A stretch of 24,662 nt of DNA from DASVEE01 sp036399695. GTDB taxonomy: Bacteria > Acidobacteriota > Thermoanaerobaculia > Gp7-AA8. Both the position numbers and the translations under genes were made by a program. The stretch lies in contig DASWMP010000276.1 of assembly GCA_036399695.1 (NCBI GenBank), positions 1 to 24,662 on the forward strand, given 5' to 3'. Positions 6,411-14,331 of this stretch are shown one piece after another (within the stretch, counting starts at the first letter, position 1; every line of letters starts with the position of its first letter). A model generated the notes under the pieces. That model saw only the letters and a list, made by a program, of their open reading frames with translations, was not told the origin of the DNA and searched no databases.

Positions 6411-9002
6411 ATGCTCACCGCCGACACACTCCTCGGGCCTTACCGCATCGTCGCCGCGATCGGGGCCGGCGGCATGGGCGAGGTGTATCGCGCGCAGGAC
6501 ACGCGGCTCGGACGCGACGTCGCGGTCAAGGTGCTGTCGCAGAACCTGTCCCACGACGACGAGGCGCTGCGCCGCTTCGAGCAGGAAGCGCGCGCCGTCG
6601 GGATGCTCAACCACCCGAACATCGTTGCCATCTATGACGTCGGCACCGAGGGCAACCTGCACTACATCGTCACCGAGCTGCTCGATGGCGAGTCGCTGCG
6701 GGCCCGCCTGCGCCAGGGACCGCTGCACGTGCGCAAGGCGACGGATTACGCCGTGCAGGTGGCGCGCGGTCTCGCGGCCGCGCATGAGAAAGGGATCGTC
6801 CACCGCGACCTCAAGCCGGAGAACCTGTTCCTCACGCGCGACGGGCAGGTGAAGATCCTCGACTTCGGTCTCGTCAAGCTGATGCACCCGCGCATCCCCG
6901 GCGCCGATTCGAGCGCCATCGACGATCACGCGCCGACCCTGCCGGTCACGCCGACGGAGCCGGGCCGCATTCTCGGCACCGTCGGTTACATGGCGCCGGA
7001 ACAGGTGCGCGGCGAGCCGGGCGATCACCGCTCCGATCTCTTCTCCTTCGGCGCGATCCTCTACGAGATGCTGGCCGCGCGGCCGGCTTTTCGCGGCGAG
7101 TCGCCCATCGAATCGCTGAACGCCATCCTCAAGGAAGAACCGGCCGATCTGGCGGACCTCGGCATCCGCGTCCCGCCGGCGCTCGAGCGGGTGATCCATC
7201 ACTGCCTCGAGAAGAGTCCGGACGAGCGCTTCCAGTCGGCGCGGGACCTGGCCTTCGGCCTCGGCGCGATGTCAGGACTGACGAGCCAGGCCATCTCCAT
7301 CGGCCGCGTCCTGCCGCGGGTGCGTGTGCGCAACGTCTGGAAGCCGGTCGCTGCCGCGCTGGCGATCGTCGCCGCGCTGGCCGTCGCCTACCTGATCGGA
7401 CAACGCCATGGCGTCGCTCCGCCGGCCGGCTTCCAGCGCCTGACCTTCCGCGCAGGCACGATCCTCCACGCCCGCTTCTCCCCGGACGGGCAGACGGTCT
7501 TCTATGGCGCGCGCTGGGGCGGCAATCCGATCGCCGTCTATTCGGCACGCCCCGATTCACCGGAGTCGCGCGATCTCGGTTTCGGTGTCGCCGACGTGCT
7601 GTCGGTCTCGTCTACCGGCCAGCTCGCGATCTCCGTGGGACGGCGTCCCGTCGGCTATCTGCGCGACACCGGGACGCTGGCTCAGGTGCCGATCGCCGGC
7701 GGTGCGCCGCGCGAGATCGCGGAGGACGTCGAAGAGGCGGACTGGACGCCGGACGGCAGCGCATTGGCCATCGTCCGTACCGTCGACGGCCACTGCCGCA
7801 TCGAGTACCCGATCGGAAAGGTGCTGTACGACACGGTCGGCTGGGTGAGCCACATCCGCTTCAGCCCTGACGGCGAGACCATCGCGTTTCTCGATCATCC
7901 GTTCACGAACGATGACCGGGGCACCGTGGCGCTGCTCGACGTCACAGGCGGCCGCAAACGGACGCTCACCCCCGAGTACCAGGGGACGCAGGGCCTGGCC
8001 TGGTCACCGGGCGGCGGCGAGATCTGGTTCACGGCGGACGTGAGCGCAACCGGCCAGGGACGGGCCGTCGCGTCGGTCGATCGCAGCGGCGGCGAAGTGC
8101 GGACGCTGATCCGCGCTCCCGGGTGGCTGTGGCTCCACGACGTGGCGCCCGACGGCCGGCTGCTCCTGACGCAGCAGAGCGTCCGCGCCGGGATCTCCGC
8201 GATCCTGCCGAACGAGAAGCGGGAACGCGATCTGTCGTGGCTCGACTACTCCGTCGTGCGCGATCTCTCGCGGGACGGGAAGACGATCGTCTTCTCGGAA
8301 TCGGGAGAAGCAGGCGGCTCGATCTACGGCGTCTATCTGCGCAAGGTCGACGGCTCCCCCGCCGTCCGCCTCGGCGAAGGAACGACGGAATCGCTCTCGC
8401 CCGACGGCGAATGGGTCCTGTCGATCCCGCGCGACCAGAAGCCGGCGCAGATCCTGATGCTCCCGACCGGCGCCGGCCAGCAGCGCCAGGTCACGAACGA
8501 CGCCATCAACCACCGCAACGCCCGCTGGTTCCCCGACGGCCAGCGCATCCTCTTCTCCGGCAACGCGCCGAACGAGCCGCCCCGTCTCTGGGTGCAGTCC
8601 ATCGCCGGCGGCCCGCCACGCCCCGTGACGCCGCCGAATGTCTCCGGCACCGTGGTCACGCCGGACGGCAGGTACGTGCTCGGACGGACGCCGGACCGGC
8701 AGTTTCTGCTCTTCCCGGTGGACGGCGGCACACCGCTCCCCCTCCCGGCACTCAAACCGGGCGACGTCCCGGTACGCTTTGCCGCCGATGCCGGGACGGT
8801 GTTCGTCGGAACGTTCGGGCGGGTCCCGGCCGTCCTGACGAAGGTTGACCTGACCACGGGCGAGCGCACGGTCTGGCGGGAGGTCATGCCCAGCGACCCG
8901 GCCGGATTGATCAACGTGGGACCGGTCTGGCCGACGCCGGATGGCGAGACGCTGGTCTATAGCTACACGAGGTTGTTGAGTGATTTGTATCTGGTACGGT
9001 AG
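6411..9002 (+). CDS. Membrane Ser/Thr protein kinase with C-terminal PD40/TolB-like propeller
   Basis: An 863-aa Hanks-type kinase anchored in the membrane. The cytoplasmic kinase domain covers about residues 8-270: glycine loop GAGGMGEV, VAVK lysine (Lys40), catalytic HRDLKPEN (Asp133), DFG (Asp151) and the APE-type segment GYMAPEQ (Glu197). One transmembrane helix follows at about 313-333. The remaining 530 residues carry many blade signatures of the form (W/F)SPDG, for example RFSPDGQTVFY, RFSPDGETIAF and RWFPDGQRILF, which predict an extracytoplasmic beta-propeller sensor or scaffold. This kinase-TM-propeller architecture is common in Acidobacteriota. The ATG at 6411 is used because it opens the usual short lead-in (LGPYRIV); a TTG lies directly before it. 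No clear ribosome binding site is seen. Confidence 0.92.
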   Translation: MLTADTLLGPYRIVAAIGAGGMGEVYRAQDTRLGRDVAVKVLSQNLSHDDEALRRFEQEARAVGMLNHPNIVAIYDVGTEGNLHYIVTELLDGESLRARLRQGPLHVRKATDYAVQVARGLAAAHEKGIVHRDLKPENLFLTRDGQVKILDFGLVKLMHPRIPGADSSAIDDHAPTLPVTPTEPGRILGTVGYMAPEQVRGEPGDHRSDLFSFGAILYEMLAARPAFRGESPIESLNAILKEEPADLADLGIRVPPALERVIHHCLEKSPDERFQSARDLAFGLGAMSGLTSQAISIGRVLPRVRVRNVWKPVAAALAIVAALAVAYLIGQRHGVAPPAGFQRLTFRAGTILHARFSPDGQTVFYGARWGGNPIAVYSARPDSPESRDLGFGVADVLSVSSTGQLAISVGRRPVGYLRDTGTLAQVPIAGGAPREIAEDVEEADWTPDGSALAIVRTVDGHCRIEYPIGKVLYDTVGWVSHIRFSPDGETIAFLDHPFTNDDRGTVALLDVTGGRKRTLTPEYQGTQGLAWSPGGGEIWFTADVSATGQGRAVASVDRSGGEVRTLIRAPGWLWLHDVAPDGRLLLTQQSVRAGISAILPNEKRERDLSWLDYSVVRDLSRDGKTIVFSESGEAGGSIYGVYLRKVDGSPAVRLGEGTTESLSPDGEWVLSIPRDQKPAQILMLPTGAGQQRQVTNDAINHRNARWFPDGQRILFSGNAPNEPPRLWVQSIAGGPPRPVTPPNVSGTVVTPDGRYVLGRTPDRQFLLFPVDGGTPLPLPALKPGDVPVRFAADAGTVFVGTFGRVPAVLTKVDLTTGERTVWREVMPSDPAGLINVGPVWPTPDGETLVYSYTRLLSDLYLVR

Positions 9003-9166
9003 GGCCCAGGTGTCGGCGCCCGGGGCTCAGTGGGGCGTCAGGCGCGAGGGTCTGGGGCGGCAGTTGATCATTGGGCGGCGGGCCTCGGATCTTCGTCTGC
9101 CCGAGCCGTGAGCCATCGGGCCCTGGGCTCGGTCCATTGGCACCCCGCCTGCTGAGTCCCCCATCC

Positions 9167-10354
9167 ATGCTGCGTGGCGCACTCAAGCTGATTGCACTGG
9201 CGTTTGCCGTCTGGATCGGGTTGCAGTTCCTCTGGGTGACGCAGGCCGTGATGATCACCGCCTTCCTCGGGGTGTTGCTCGGGGTGTCGCTGGCGCGGCC
9301 GGTCGACTGGCTCGAACGGATGAAGATCCCGCGCGGGCTTGGCGCACCGGTGGTGCTGCTCGTCGGGATCGGGATTCTCGTCGGGATCGGGATGGCCGTC
9401 GCGCCGCAGGTGGCGGAGCAGTCGAAAGAGCTGACCACCGCCCTCCCGAAAGCGATCGATCAGTTCGAGCAGTGGCTCAACAAAGCGCCGGTGAAAGTCC
9501 TCGGCGGCGGCGAGCCCCAGCAGCAGCAACAGCAACAGCCGCAGCAACAGGCCCAGGCCCACGGTGGGCAACAACAACAGCAGGGCGCGCAGGAACAGCA
9601 GAGCGGTCAGGAACAGCAGAGCGGTCAGGGACAGGGAAAGCCGCAGCCGCCGCAAGAGCAGAAGCAACAAGGCGGCGGCTTACGTGAAAAGCTCAGCGGC
9701 CAGTTCCAGAGCTTCAGCAGCATCCTCCTGGGATTGCTCTCCTCCACCTTCGGCGCGCTGGCCGGCATCCTCATCGTGCTCTTTCTCGGGATGTACATCG
9801 CCATCGATCCGCGGACTTACCGCAAAGGGCTGATGCACCTCATCCCGCACGCCAACCGCGAACGGGCCAACGAGCTGCTCACGACGCTCGCCACCGTGCT
9901 CCGAAGCTGGCTCGTGGCGCGGCTCATCGCCATGGTGGCGATCGGCATCATCACCACCGTGGCCCTCGTGGCGCTCGACGTCAAAGCGGCCATCGCCCTG
10001 GGACTGCTGGCCGGACTGCTGGAGCTCATCCCCTTCTTCGGGCCGATCATGAGCGCCCTCCCGGCCATCGGGATCGCCCTCGCCGACTCGCCGCAGAAAG
10101 GCCTCTACGTCCTCATTCTCTACATCCTGCTCCAGCAGATCGAAGGGAACCTCATCACGCCGCTGATCCTCGAACGAAGGCTCGACATCCCGCCGGTGCT
10201 CACGATCCTCGCGGTCAGTGCCCTGGGCGTGGTCTTCGGCGTCCTCGGGATGCTCATCGCCGAGCCGCTGCTCGCCGTCTGCCTCGTCACGGCGAAGATG
10301 CTCTACGTGCAGGACGTGGTCGGCGATGACGTGAAGATTCGCGGCCAGGATTGA
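9167..10354 (+). CDS. AI-2E/PerM family permease with Gln-rich insertion
   Basis: A 395-aa polytopic protein of the AI-2E transporter (PerM/YdiK/TqsA) family; members export small molecules or act as ion antiporters, and substrate cannot be read from sequence. Two or three helices at the N-terminus (to about residue 80) are followed by a hydrophilic region, then the diagnostic C-terminal block: GLLAGLLELIPFFGPIMSA and the EGNLITPLILERR segment. Residues about 116-168 are an unusual linker dominated by Gln with Gly, Ser and Pro, encoded by CAG/CAA runs that suggest slippage expansion. The ATG at 9167 starts the first hydrophobic helix; no ribosome binding site is obvious. The methyltransferase gene begins 18 bases after the stop but has its own likely promoter. 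Confidence 0.88.
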   Translation: MLRGALKLIALAFAVWIGLQFLWVTQAVMITAFLGVLLGVSLARPVDWLERMKIPRGLGAPVVLLVGIGILVGIGMAVAPQVAEQSKELTTALPKAIDQFEQWLNKAPVKVLGGGEPQQQQQQQPQQQAQAHGGQQQQQGAQEQQSGQEQQSGQGQGKPQPPQEQKQQGGGLREKLSGQFQSFSSILLGLLSSTFGALAGILIVLFLGMYIAIDPRTYRKGLMHLIPHANRERANELLTTLATVLRSWLVARLIAMVAIGIITTVALVALDVKAAIALGLLAGLLELIPFFGPIMSALPAIGIALADSPQKGLYVLILYILLQQIEGNLITPLILERRLDIPPVLTILAVSALGVVFGVLGMLIAEPLLAVCLVTAKMLYVQDVVGDDVKIRGQD

Positions 10355-10359
10355 TCTGC

Positions 10360-10365
10360 TAGAGT
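10360..10365 (+). promoter_or_regulatory. -10 element (TAGAGT), leaderless layout
   Basis: TAGAGT is followed by CCCCGCC and then the GTG start at 10373, the same seven-base gap seen at 96-101 and 22794-22799. It overlaps the intergenic gap and lies just after the permease stop codon. Confidence 0.5.
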
Positions 10366-10372
10366 CCCCGCC

Positions 10373-11413
10373 GTGATTCCAGTCTTCATCCTCGAGGAGC
10401 CCCATTACCACCGCCTGCAGCTCGATGCCGTGAACCGTTTCCGCGGCGTCGCCCTGGCCATCGACACGCCGGAGATCCATCGCGTGGAAGTCTTCCGCGA
10501 CGGCGTCAAAGTCACGGAAGCGGACGTCAACCTCCCCTGCCCCGAGCTCGACGGTTTCCTCCGGCTCGCCCGCGCCGGCACATCGCGCTTCGCCTTCGAC
10601 ATGCACGTCGAGCGCGGCGCCACGTACGAGCTGCGCGCCAATGGTGAGACGCTCTTCATCTACGAAACGCCGGCGGATGTCACACGCCTCGTGCAGCTCA
10701 CCGGCAAAGTCGCCTCGCTTCCGGTCCCGCCGCCTGACGTCGTCGCCACCACGCAGGGCGGCGGCAACGTGGAGTCTTACCGCGACTCCATCATCGCCGG
10801 CGTGACGACGTCCGAATCGCTGCTCCGCGCCAGCGGCATCGAGATGAAGGACGTGCGGGACGTCCTCGACATCGGCTGCGGCACCGGACGGCTCCTCGTG
10901 AGCTGGTACTGCGACGACCCCACCCGCCGCCTCGCCGGCGTCGACATCAACCCCGAGCTCATCGCCTGGAGCCGGCAAAGCCTGCCCGACGTCGCCGACT
11001 GGCGCACCAGCGCCCTCTGGCCCCCTCTCGACTTCCCCGATGCCAGCTTCGACCTGATCCTCATGATCTCGGTCCTCACCCACCTCCCCCTCGACTGCCA
11101 GCGCGCCTGGATCACCGAACTGCGCCGCCTCCTCCGCCCCGGCGGCGCCGCCATGATCACCCTCCACGGCGACCTCTACGCCCCGCTGCTCCTCGACGCC
11201 TCCAACCAGCAGCAATACAGGGAGACCGGCTACGTCCAGGTAGCCGGTGCCGCCGAAGGCGCCAATGCCTACGCGACCTTCCACACCCCGCAATTCGCCC
11301 GCGAGCTGTTCGGTGCTTTCGACCACATCACGCACTTTGAGCGCGGCATGGAGAACGGCGTCCTGCGCTCTTTCCCGGTCGCCTCGTTGCAGGACGTATA
11401 CGTGATGAGGTGA
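10373..11413 (+). CDS. Class I SAM-dependent methyltransferase
   Basis: A 346-aa protein. Residues about 1-130 form a beta-rich N-terminal domain I do not recognise. The C-terminal part is a Rossmann methyltransferase: motif I DVLDIGCGTGRLL (Asp166 to Gly172), the acidic residue binding the SAM ribose in GVDINPELI, and motif IV/V in FDLILMISVLTHLP and LRRLLRPGGAAMITLHG. The substrate is unknown; the domain pairing suggests a glycan or glycolipid target but this is a guess. GTG at 10373 is the only start that keeps the N-terminal domain and sits seven bases after a TAGAGT box. It is the last gene of the dense left block; the accessory island begins within 30 bases of its stop. Confidence 0.82.
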   Translation: MIPVFILEEPHYHRLQLDAVNRFRGVALAIDTPEIHRVEVFRDGVKVTEADVNLPCPELDGFLRLARAGTSRFAFDMHVERGATYELRANGETLFIYETPADVTRLVQLTGKVASLPVPPPDVVATTQGGGNVESYRDSIIAGVTTSESLLRASGIEMKDVRDVLDIGCGTGRLLVSWYCDDPTRRLAGVDINPELIAWSRQSLPDVADWRTSALWPPLDFPDASFDLILMISVLTHLPLDCQRAWITELRRLLRPGGAAMITLHGDLYAPLLLDASNQQQYRETGYVQVAGAAEGANAYATFHTPQFARELFGAFDHITHFERGMENGVLRSFPVASLQDVYVMR

Positions 11414-11441
11414 GACGACTCGCTGCCGCGGCCTTGGAACT

Positions 11442-11490
11442 TCGCCCGGTCGAAGCTGTCACCCATGTTCCAGCCGCACGGTGGAGTTGG
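11442..11490 (+). repeat. IS-end-like repeat, copy 1 (partial)
   Basis: GCCCGGTC, a five-base spacer, TGTCACCCATGTTCC and CGCACGGTGGAG match, in the same order and spacing, the elements at 14242 and 15278. The first half (TGTAACCTATG) is missing here. This copy supplies the stop codon and the last codons of the minus-strand gene 11459-12247 and lies 29 bases after the methyltransferase stop, at the left edge of the island. Confidence 0.7.
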
Positions 11491-12247
11491 GCAGCCGGGC
11501 ACCGCCCGCGGAAGTGCACGTTTCAATTCTTGCCAGATGCTGGTGATCGAGAACGATGTAGGTATCGCTTCCGGCGAAGGCGAAAGCCGGCCAATCGATT
11601 TCCGCCGGCCCGTCGAAGTAGAGCGTTTCGAGGCGTACCCCCAGTTCGTCAAGCCTGGCCAGCGGTTGAGCGAATGATGTTTGCGCGTTCCGGCGCAAGT
11701 ACGTGAGCGTCCGCTCGACCAGGGTGATCGCGCTTTCTTTGTCCAACGTTGTTCCGCCCAGGAGTTGCTCTCTCAAATACGCTAGTACCGTGCTGGTCGA
11801 GCGTCCCGGACCAAGAACCCACGCGTCAGCCACCGCTGCGTGGTTGGCTTGGGTGAGGCGATCTGCATGGGGTAGCTCTCTGACTGCTGCCGACCATTCA
11901 TTCCACACCTCAACCGGCAGGGCCAACGCTCCGAGGCTCCGCATCATGAACGGGATCTCGTAGGCGTCATCATCGTATTCATCGTCCGAGCTGCTCTGCG
12001 CGGCAGTCCATAAAACATGGCGATGCAACCGGCTCACATGAACGTACCCCCCTGAGGCGCACCCTGGGTGCCCGCATGCGTCGCAAAGGATCACCTGGAC
12101 AGGGTTGTCCTGCCAATCCGTCCACTCCAGCGAATTGGCAATCTGCACTCCGCGGCAGGTCACGCGCGTCCAGGTCGGGGCGACTTGGTCCGATGTAAAA
12201 AAGTCCGGGCGCCATAGCTCCGTGCGCAGCTGATCGCAGACGAACAT
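11459..12247 (-). CDS. Hypothetical protein with CDACGHPGCASGG cysteine cluster
   Basis: A 262-aa protein of unknown function. No signal peptide or membrane helix is seen. Residues about 55-70 contain CDACGHPGCASGGY, a compact three-cysteine and histidine motif that could bind zinc. The middle is acidic (SSSDDEYDDDAYEIP) and the second half is helical with TLDKESAITLVERTLTYLRR. The final residues (about LPNSTVRLEHG) are encoded by the dispersed IS-end-like repeat, so the natural C-terminus may have been replaced. The ATG at 12247 has only a weak purine stretch before it. It is the leftmost gene of the minus-strand accessory group. It could be an immunity or toxin-linked protein, but nothing seen proves that. 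Confidence 0.6.
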   Translation of the reverse strand: MFVCDQLRTELWRPDFFTSDQVAPTWTRVTCRGVQIANSLEWTDWQDNPVQVILCDACGHPGCASGGYVHVSRLHRHVLWTAAQSSSDDEYDDDAYEIPFMMRSLGALALPVEVWNEWSAAVRELPHADRLTQANHAAVADAWVLGPGRSTSTVLAYLREQLLGGTTLDKESAITLVERTLTYLRRNAQTSFAQPLARLDELGVRLETLYFDGPAEIDWPAFAFAGSDTYIVLDHQHLARIETCTSAGGARLPNSTVRLEHG

Positions 12248-12365
12248 CAGGTCCCATCATCTCGCGTTTTTCGGTGTGCCCCACGGATCTCACGCTAAGC
12301 TGCAAGCCGCATTTACCTGCATTGGCGACGCGGTCCGCCGCTTGCCGTGCGTGGCGAAGCCAGCG

Positions 12366-12415
12366 GCGGTTGCCGCCAATGACGTCCGCAGAACCGAGTG
12401 GCGAACGGCAACCGC
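12366..12415. repeat. Island intergenic repeat, copy 1, with inverted ends
   Basis: Bases 12366-12406 match 13711-13751 at 34 of 41 positions, including the identical first 12 bases (GCGGTTGCCGCC) and a shared AGAACCGAGT near the end. In this copy GCGGTTGCCG (12366-12375) is also the exact complement of CGGCAACCGC (12406-12415), giving a 10-bp stem with a 30-base loop. It lies about 120 bases upstream of the minus-strand gene starting at 12247. Confidence 0.75.
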
Positions 12416-12440
12416 CGTGACGCCGCGAACGGCCATCACC

Positions 12441-12901
12441 TCATTGACATTTGCTCGCAACCGCTTCGGCCAGGCGCAGCACAAGGTATGCGCTGACCCC
12501 GCCATCAGGTTCGAGGTTGGCCGAGCGTTGAAAGGAGCGGACCGCAGCGGCAGTACGGGCGTCATACTCGCCAAGCAGTGAGGGGCTGTAGCCGAGTTCG
12601 TTGAGCAGCACTTGCGCAGCGTGCGTAAGATCGCGAGTGGCGTGGTCGCGGATGCGCTGATCGTCCCCGTAGATGCCGAGACACGCTGCACGGACGGGGT
12701 CCTGGCTGAAGGCCGAGGCGATCCGGAAGGTGCGGCCGGCGGGTCTGGCGTGCGGCCGCCGTGGCAGTGGTACTCGCCAGTCTTTCGGTTCGTATGACAA
12801 CCGTTGCGGTCGAGGCCACCGCCATGACCATTCGCGACGGGAGACAACCAGATGGTGATCAAGAATGCGCAGAATGCCGTGCGAGCGGTAATCACATTCA
12901 C
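12441..12901 (-). pseudogene. Frameshifted secreted protein: YHCH-type motif plus peptidoglycan-binding domain
   Basis: Two minus-strand frames together encode one recognisable protein. It starts at GTG 12901, after a strong GAGGAGG ribosome binding site, with a signal peptide (VITARTAFCAFLITIWLSP) and then HGGGLDRNGCHTNRKTGEYHCHGG, the His/Cys motif of small secreted YHYH-type proteins. In the region around 12735 the frame must shift to continue as AFSQDPVRAACLGIYGDD and a PG_binding_1-type domain (DLTHAAQVLLNELGY to the stop at 12441), which in the family binds peptidoglycan. The intact 5' and 3' halves and strong ribosome binding site suggest a recent single-base indel, or a sequencing/assembly error, rather than old decay. 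Intact, the product would be a cell-wall-bound exported protein of about 150 residues. Confidence 0.65.
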
Positions 12902-13199
12902 GTTCTTCTCCTCCTCGTTTCCGCGCGGACGCAGCCGCACGTAAGGGGAACGACACCGGCGACGGGTTTTTGTGGGGCGACCGCGACATCTGAGGATCAT
13001 GGCCTTCACAGGAAGCCGGTCGCTGACCGTAGATCCTCGTTGGACTCCCACCCATAGCCCGCCTTCGTGCGTCTCTTCCCCCACGATCGGCGGCAGTGTC
13101 TCCCGGGAGCACAACTCACGAGGAGTCGCGCTCCGCGGAGGCCGGTATTGCGTTAGGCCCGCGGGATCGCTTCTCTTGCGACTCGCCGGATTGCCTCTT

Positions 13200-13628
13200 T
13201 TATTCGGGAAGTTCTTCGCCAGTCCAACGGTCTCGATCCGCCCAATAGGGGCATTCCGGACAAACCTCGTCTTCCGGATAATCGATCCCTTCTTCATGAG
13301 GACAACCGATGATTCCCGGGCTCATCATCACGGTCTTGACCTCGTGTTGCTTGATGAAATCCATGATCTCAGCAGAGTGTGGCGTCTCACGGCGCAGATC
13401 ATCGGTATTGGATGTCCACGAGCGCAGCTCGGTCGGGTTGTCTGTGGCGTCAGGCAGGATGCCGACGACGACCTTTGAAGCGCGCGAAGCGTCAGGCCCG
13501 TAGAACGCAACCGTTGCTGCAGGATAGCCTCGGTGGCCCTTGTTCGCTTTCTTCTCCAACCGTGTCGGCTCTCGTTTGATCTTCACGATGCCGCAATATC
13601 TCACGGCATCCTCACACGGAGTGAGCAT
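13200..13628 (-). CDS. Conserved hypothetical protein with CPHEEG...CPECPYW motif
   Basis: A 142-aa cytoplasmic protein. I recall this as a widespread uncharacterised family: a basic N-terminus (GIVKIKREP), an alpha/beta core (VVVGILPDATDNPTELRSW; EIMDFIKQHEVKTVMMSPG) and a C-terminal IGCPHEEGIDYPEDEVCPECPYWADRDRW that looks like a zinc-binding site using three cysteines and a histidine. The family's function is unknown to me. ATG 13628 gives the longest product; GTG codons a few residues later are alternatives, and no strong ribosome binding site distinguishes them. The copy-2 island repeat lies 83 bases upstream. The reading frame looks intact, unlike many neighbours. Confidence 0.7.
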   Translation of the reverse strand: MLTPCEDAVRYCGIVKIKREPTRLEKKANKGHRGYPAATVAFYGPDASRASKVVVGILPDATDNPTELRSWTSNTDDLRRETPHSAEIMDFIKQHEVKTVMMSPGIIGCPHEEGIDYPEDEVCPECPYWADRDRWTGEELPE

Positions 13629-13710
13629 GTCCGTTGCCGCGACGAATCAGGTGCTCGGCGGAGCGAACGCTGGCGAGATGACGCCCGCGTCCCGAAGCCG
13701 GAGCGGCCCG

Positions 13711-13751
13711 GCGGTTGCCGCCGGTGATCTTCGAAGAACCGAGTCGCGAAC
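13711..13751. repeat. Island intergenic repeat, copy 2
   Basis: Matches 12366-12406 at 34 of 41 positions. Both copies lie 80-120 bases upstream of a minus-strand gene start (13628 and 12247) and are in the same orientation relative to those genes. Just beyond it on the minus strand, at 13763-13757, is ATCTAAC, which fits the RYYYAAC consensus of an integron attC outer box; no partner box was found. Confidence 0.7.
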
Positions 13752-13847
13752 TGGTCGTTAGATCGATCTTCGCCCCCCGAACACCGCGAGCGCCCGACCG
13801 GACACCTCGAGCACCTCGAGGCGGGCGACTCTTGACACGGCCCACGG

Positions 13848-14010
13848 CGTGGTTTGGAGTGCGCCAGCGACGCTTCATCAGCTGGCGCTTTCTCACAGTG
13901 GCAGCGTCGAGCTGCCACCTTGCTGCCTCGTCAGCGGGCCGCAGCTCGCCCGCTGCGGCTGTTGGAAAGCGGCAGATGGTGAGGCGTCGCTGCCGCACTC
14001 CAAATTACGC
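13848..14010. repeat. Cloverleaf-like palindrome: 45-bp outer stem with two inner hairpins
   Basis: The outer arms 13848-13892 and 13965-14009 are complementary at 38 of 45 positions and both carry TTTGGAGTGCG(C/G)CAGCGACGC. Inside are two perfect hairpins: GTGGCAGC / GCTGCCAC (13898-13918) and CAGCGGGC / GCCCGCTG (13932-13955). The whole 163 bases can fold into a three-way-or-more junction on either strand. No protein frame is credible. It resembles large BIME-like palindromes of bacterial genomes; whether it is transcribed is unknown. Confidence 0.8.
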
Positions 14011-14241
14011 GACGGGCCATGCGTAACCGGGTCCCACGAGCTGTTTGGGACAGATGTGGTATTGAGCTGGCGTGACGTTGAGTGAGCATGAGTGGAGTAC
14101 GCATGACGCAGTCAACCTGCCGGCTCGAGTCCGTCCACAGCGCCGCCCGTTCGTGCGACTTGAACCCGTTGCTGACGCCCCGCGAAGCCCACGTTCCCGG
14201 TCCGCGAACGCCGCTTGCCGTGCGGTCCGCAACAGACACAC

Positions 14242-14292
14242 GGTGTAACCTATGCGGCCGGTCTGATCCGTCACCCACGTCCCCGTCCGACG
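14242..14292 (+). repeat. IS-end-like repeat, copy 2
   Basis: Two half-sites in tandem: TGTAACCTATGCGGCCGGTC, a five-base gap, then a CCGTCACCCACGTCCCCGTC-like half. The same pair occurs at 15278-15337 in the same orientation, so the two copies flank the reductase gene 14332-14970 as direct repeats about 1,035 bases apart. Paired half-sites of this kind are typical of transposase-binding ends, but no intact transposase is present. Confidence 0.75.
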
Positions 14293-14331
14293 CCAAAATC
14301 AGCCCGCCACCCGAACATCCGAGAGGAAATC

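Larger units (their letters stand above)
13629..14331. other. Gene-free stretch made of dispersed repeats
   Basis: No coding region can be supported here; the open frames are low-complexity readings of palindromes. It holds the island repeat copy 2 (13711-13751), a short CTCGAG-rich stretch near 13807-13820, the three-hairpin palindrome (13848-14010) and the IS-end-like repeat copy 2 (14242-14292). CGCCGCTTGCCGTGCG at about 14209-14224 also recurs at about 12337-12352. Confidence 0.7.

Noticed and set aside
9003..9166. A fourth, GC-rich heptamer array between the kinase and the permease
   Set aside because: Some G-rich 7-bp spacing and partly complementary GGGCCC segments are present, but units are too degenerate to claim an array.
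9680..11335. 551-codon minus-strand frame across the permease and methyltransferase
   Set aside because: Spans two well-supported genes in antisense and has no recognisable domain.
13110..13160. attC site ending at GTTAGGC near 13153
   Set aside because: The only possible partner box (GCACAAC) misses the consensus and the segment between them lacks complementary inner arms.
13612..13998. 128-codon minus-strand frame
   Set aside because: It reads through two repeats and the large palindrome; composition is Arg/Ala/Ser-rich without a domain or ribosome binding site.
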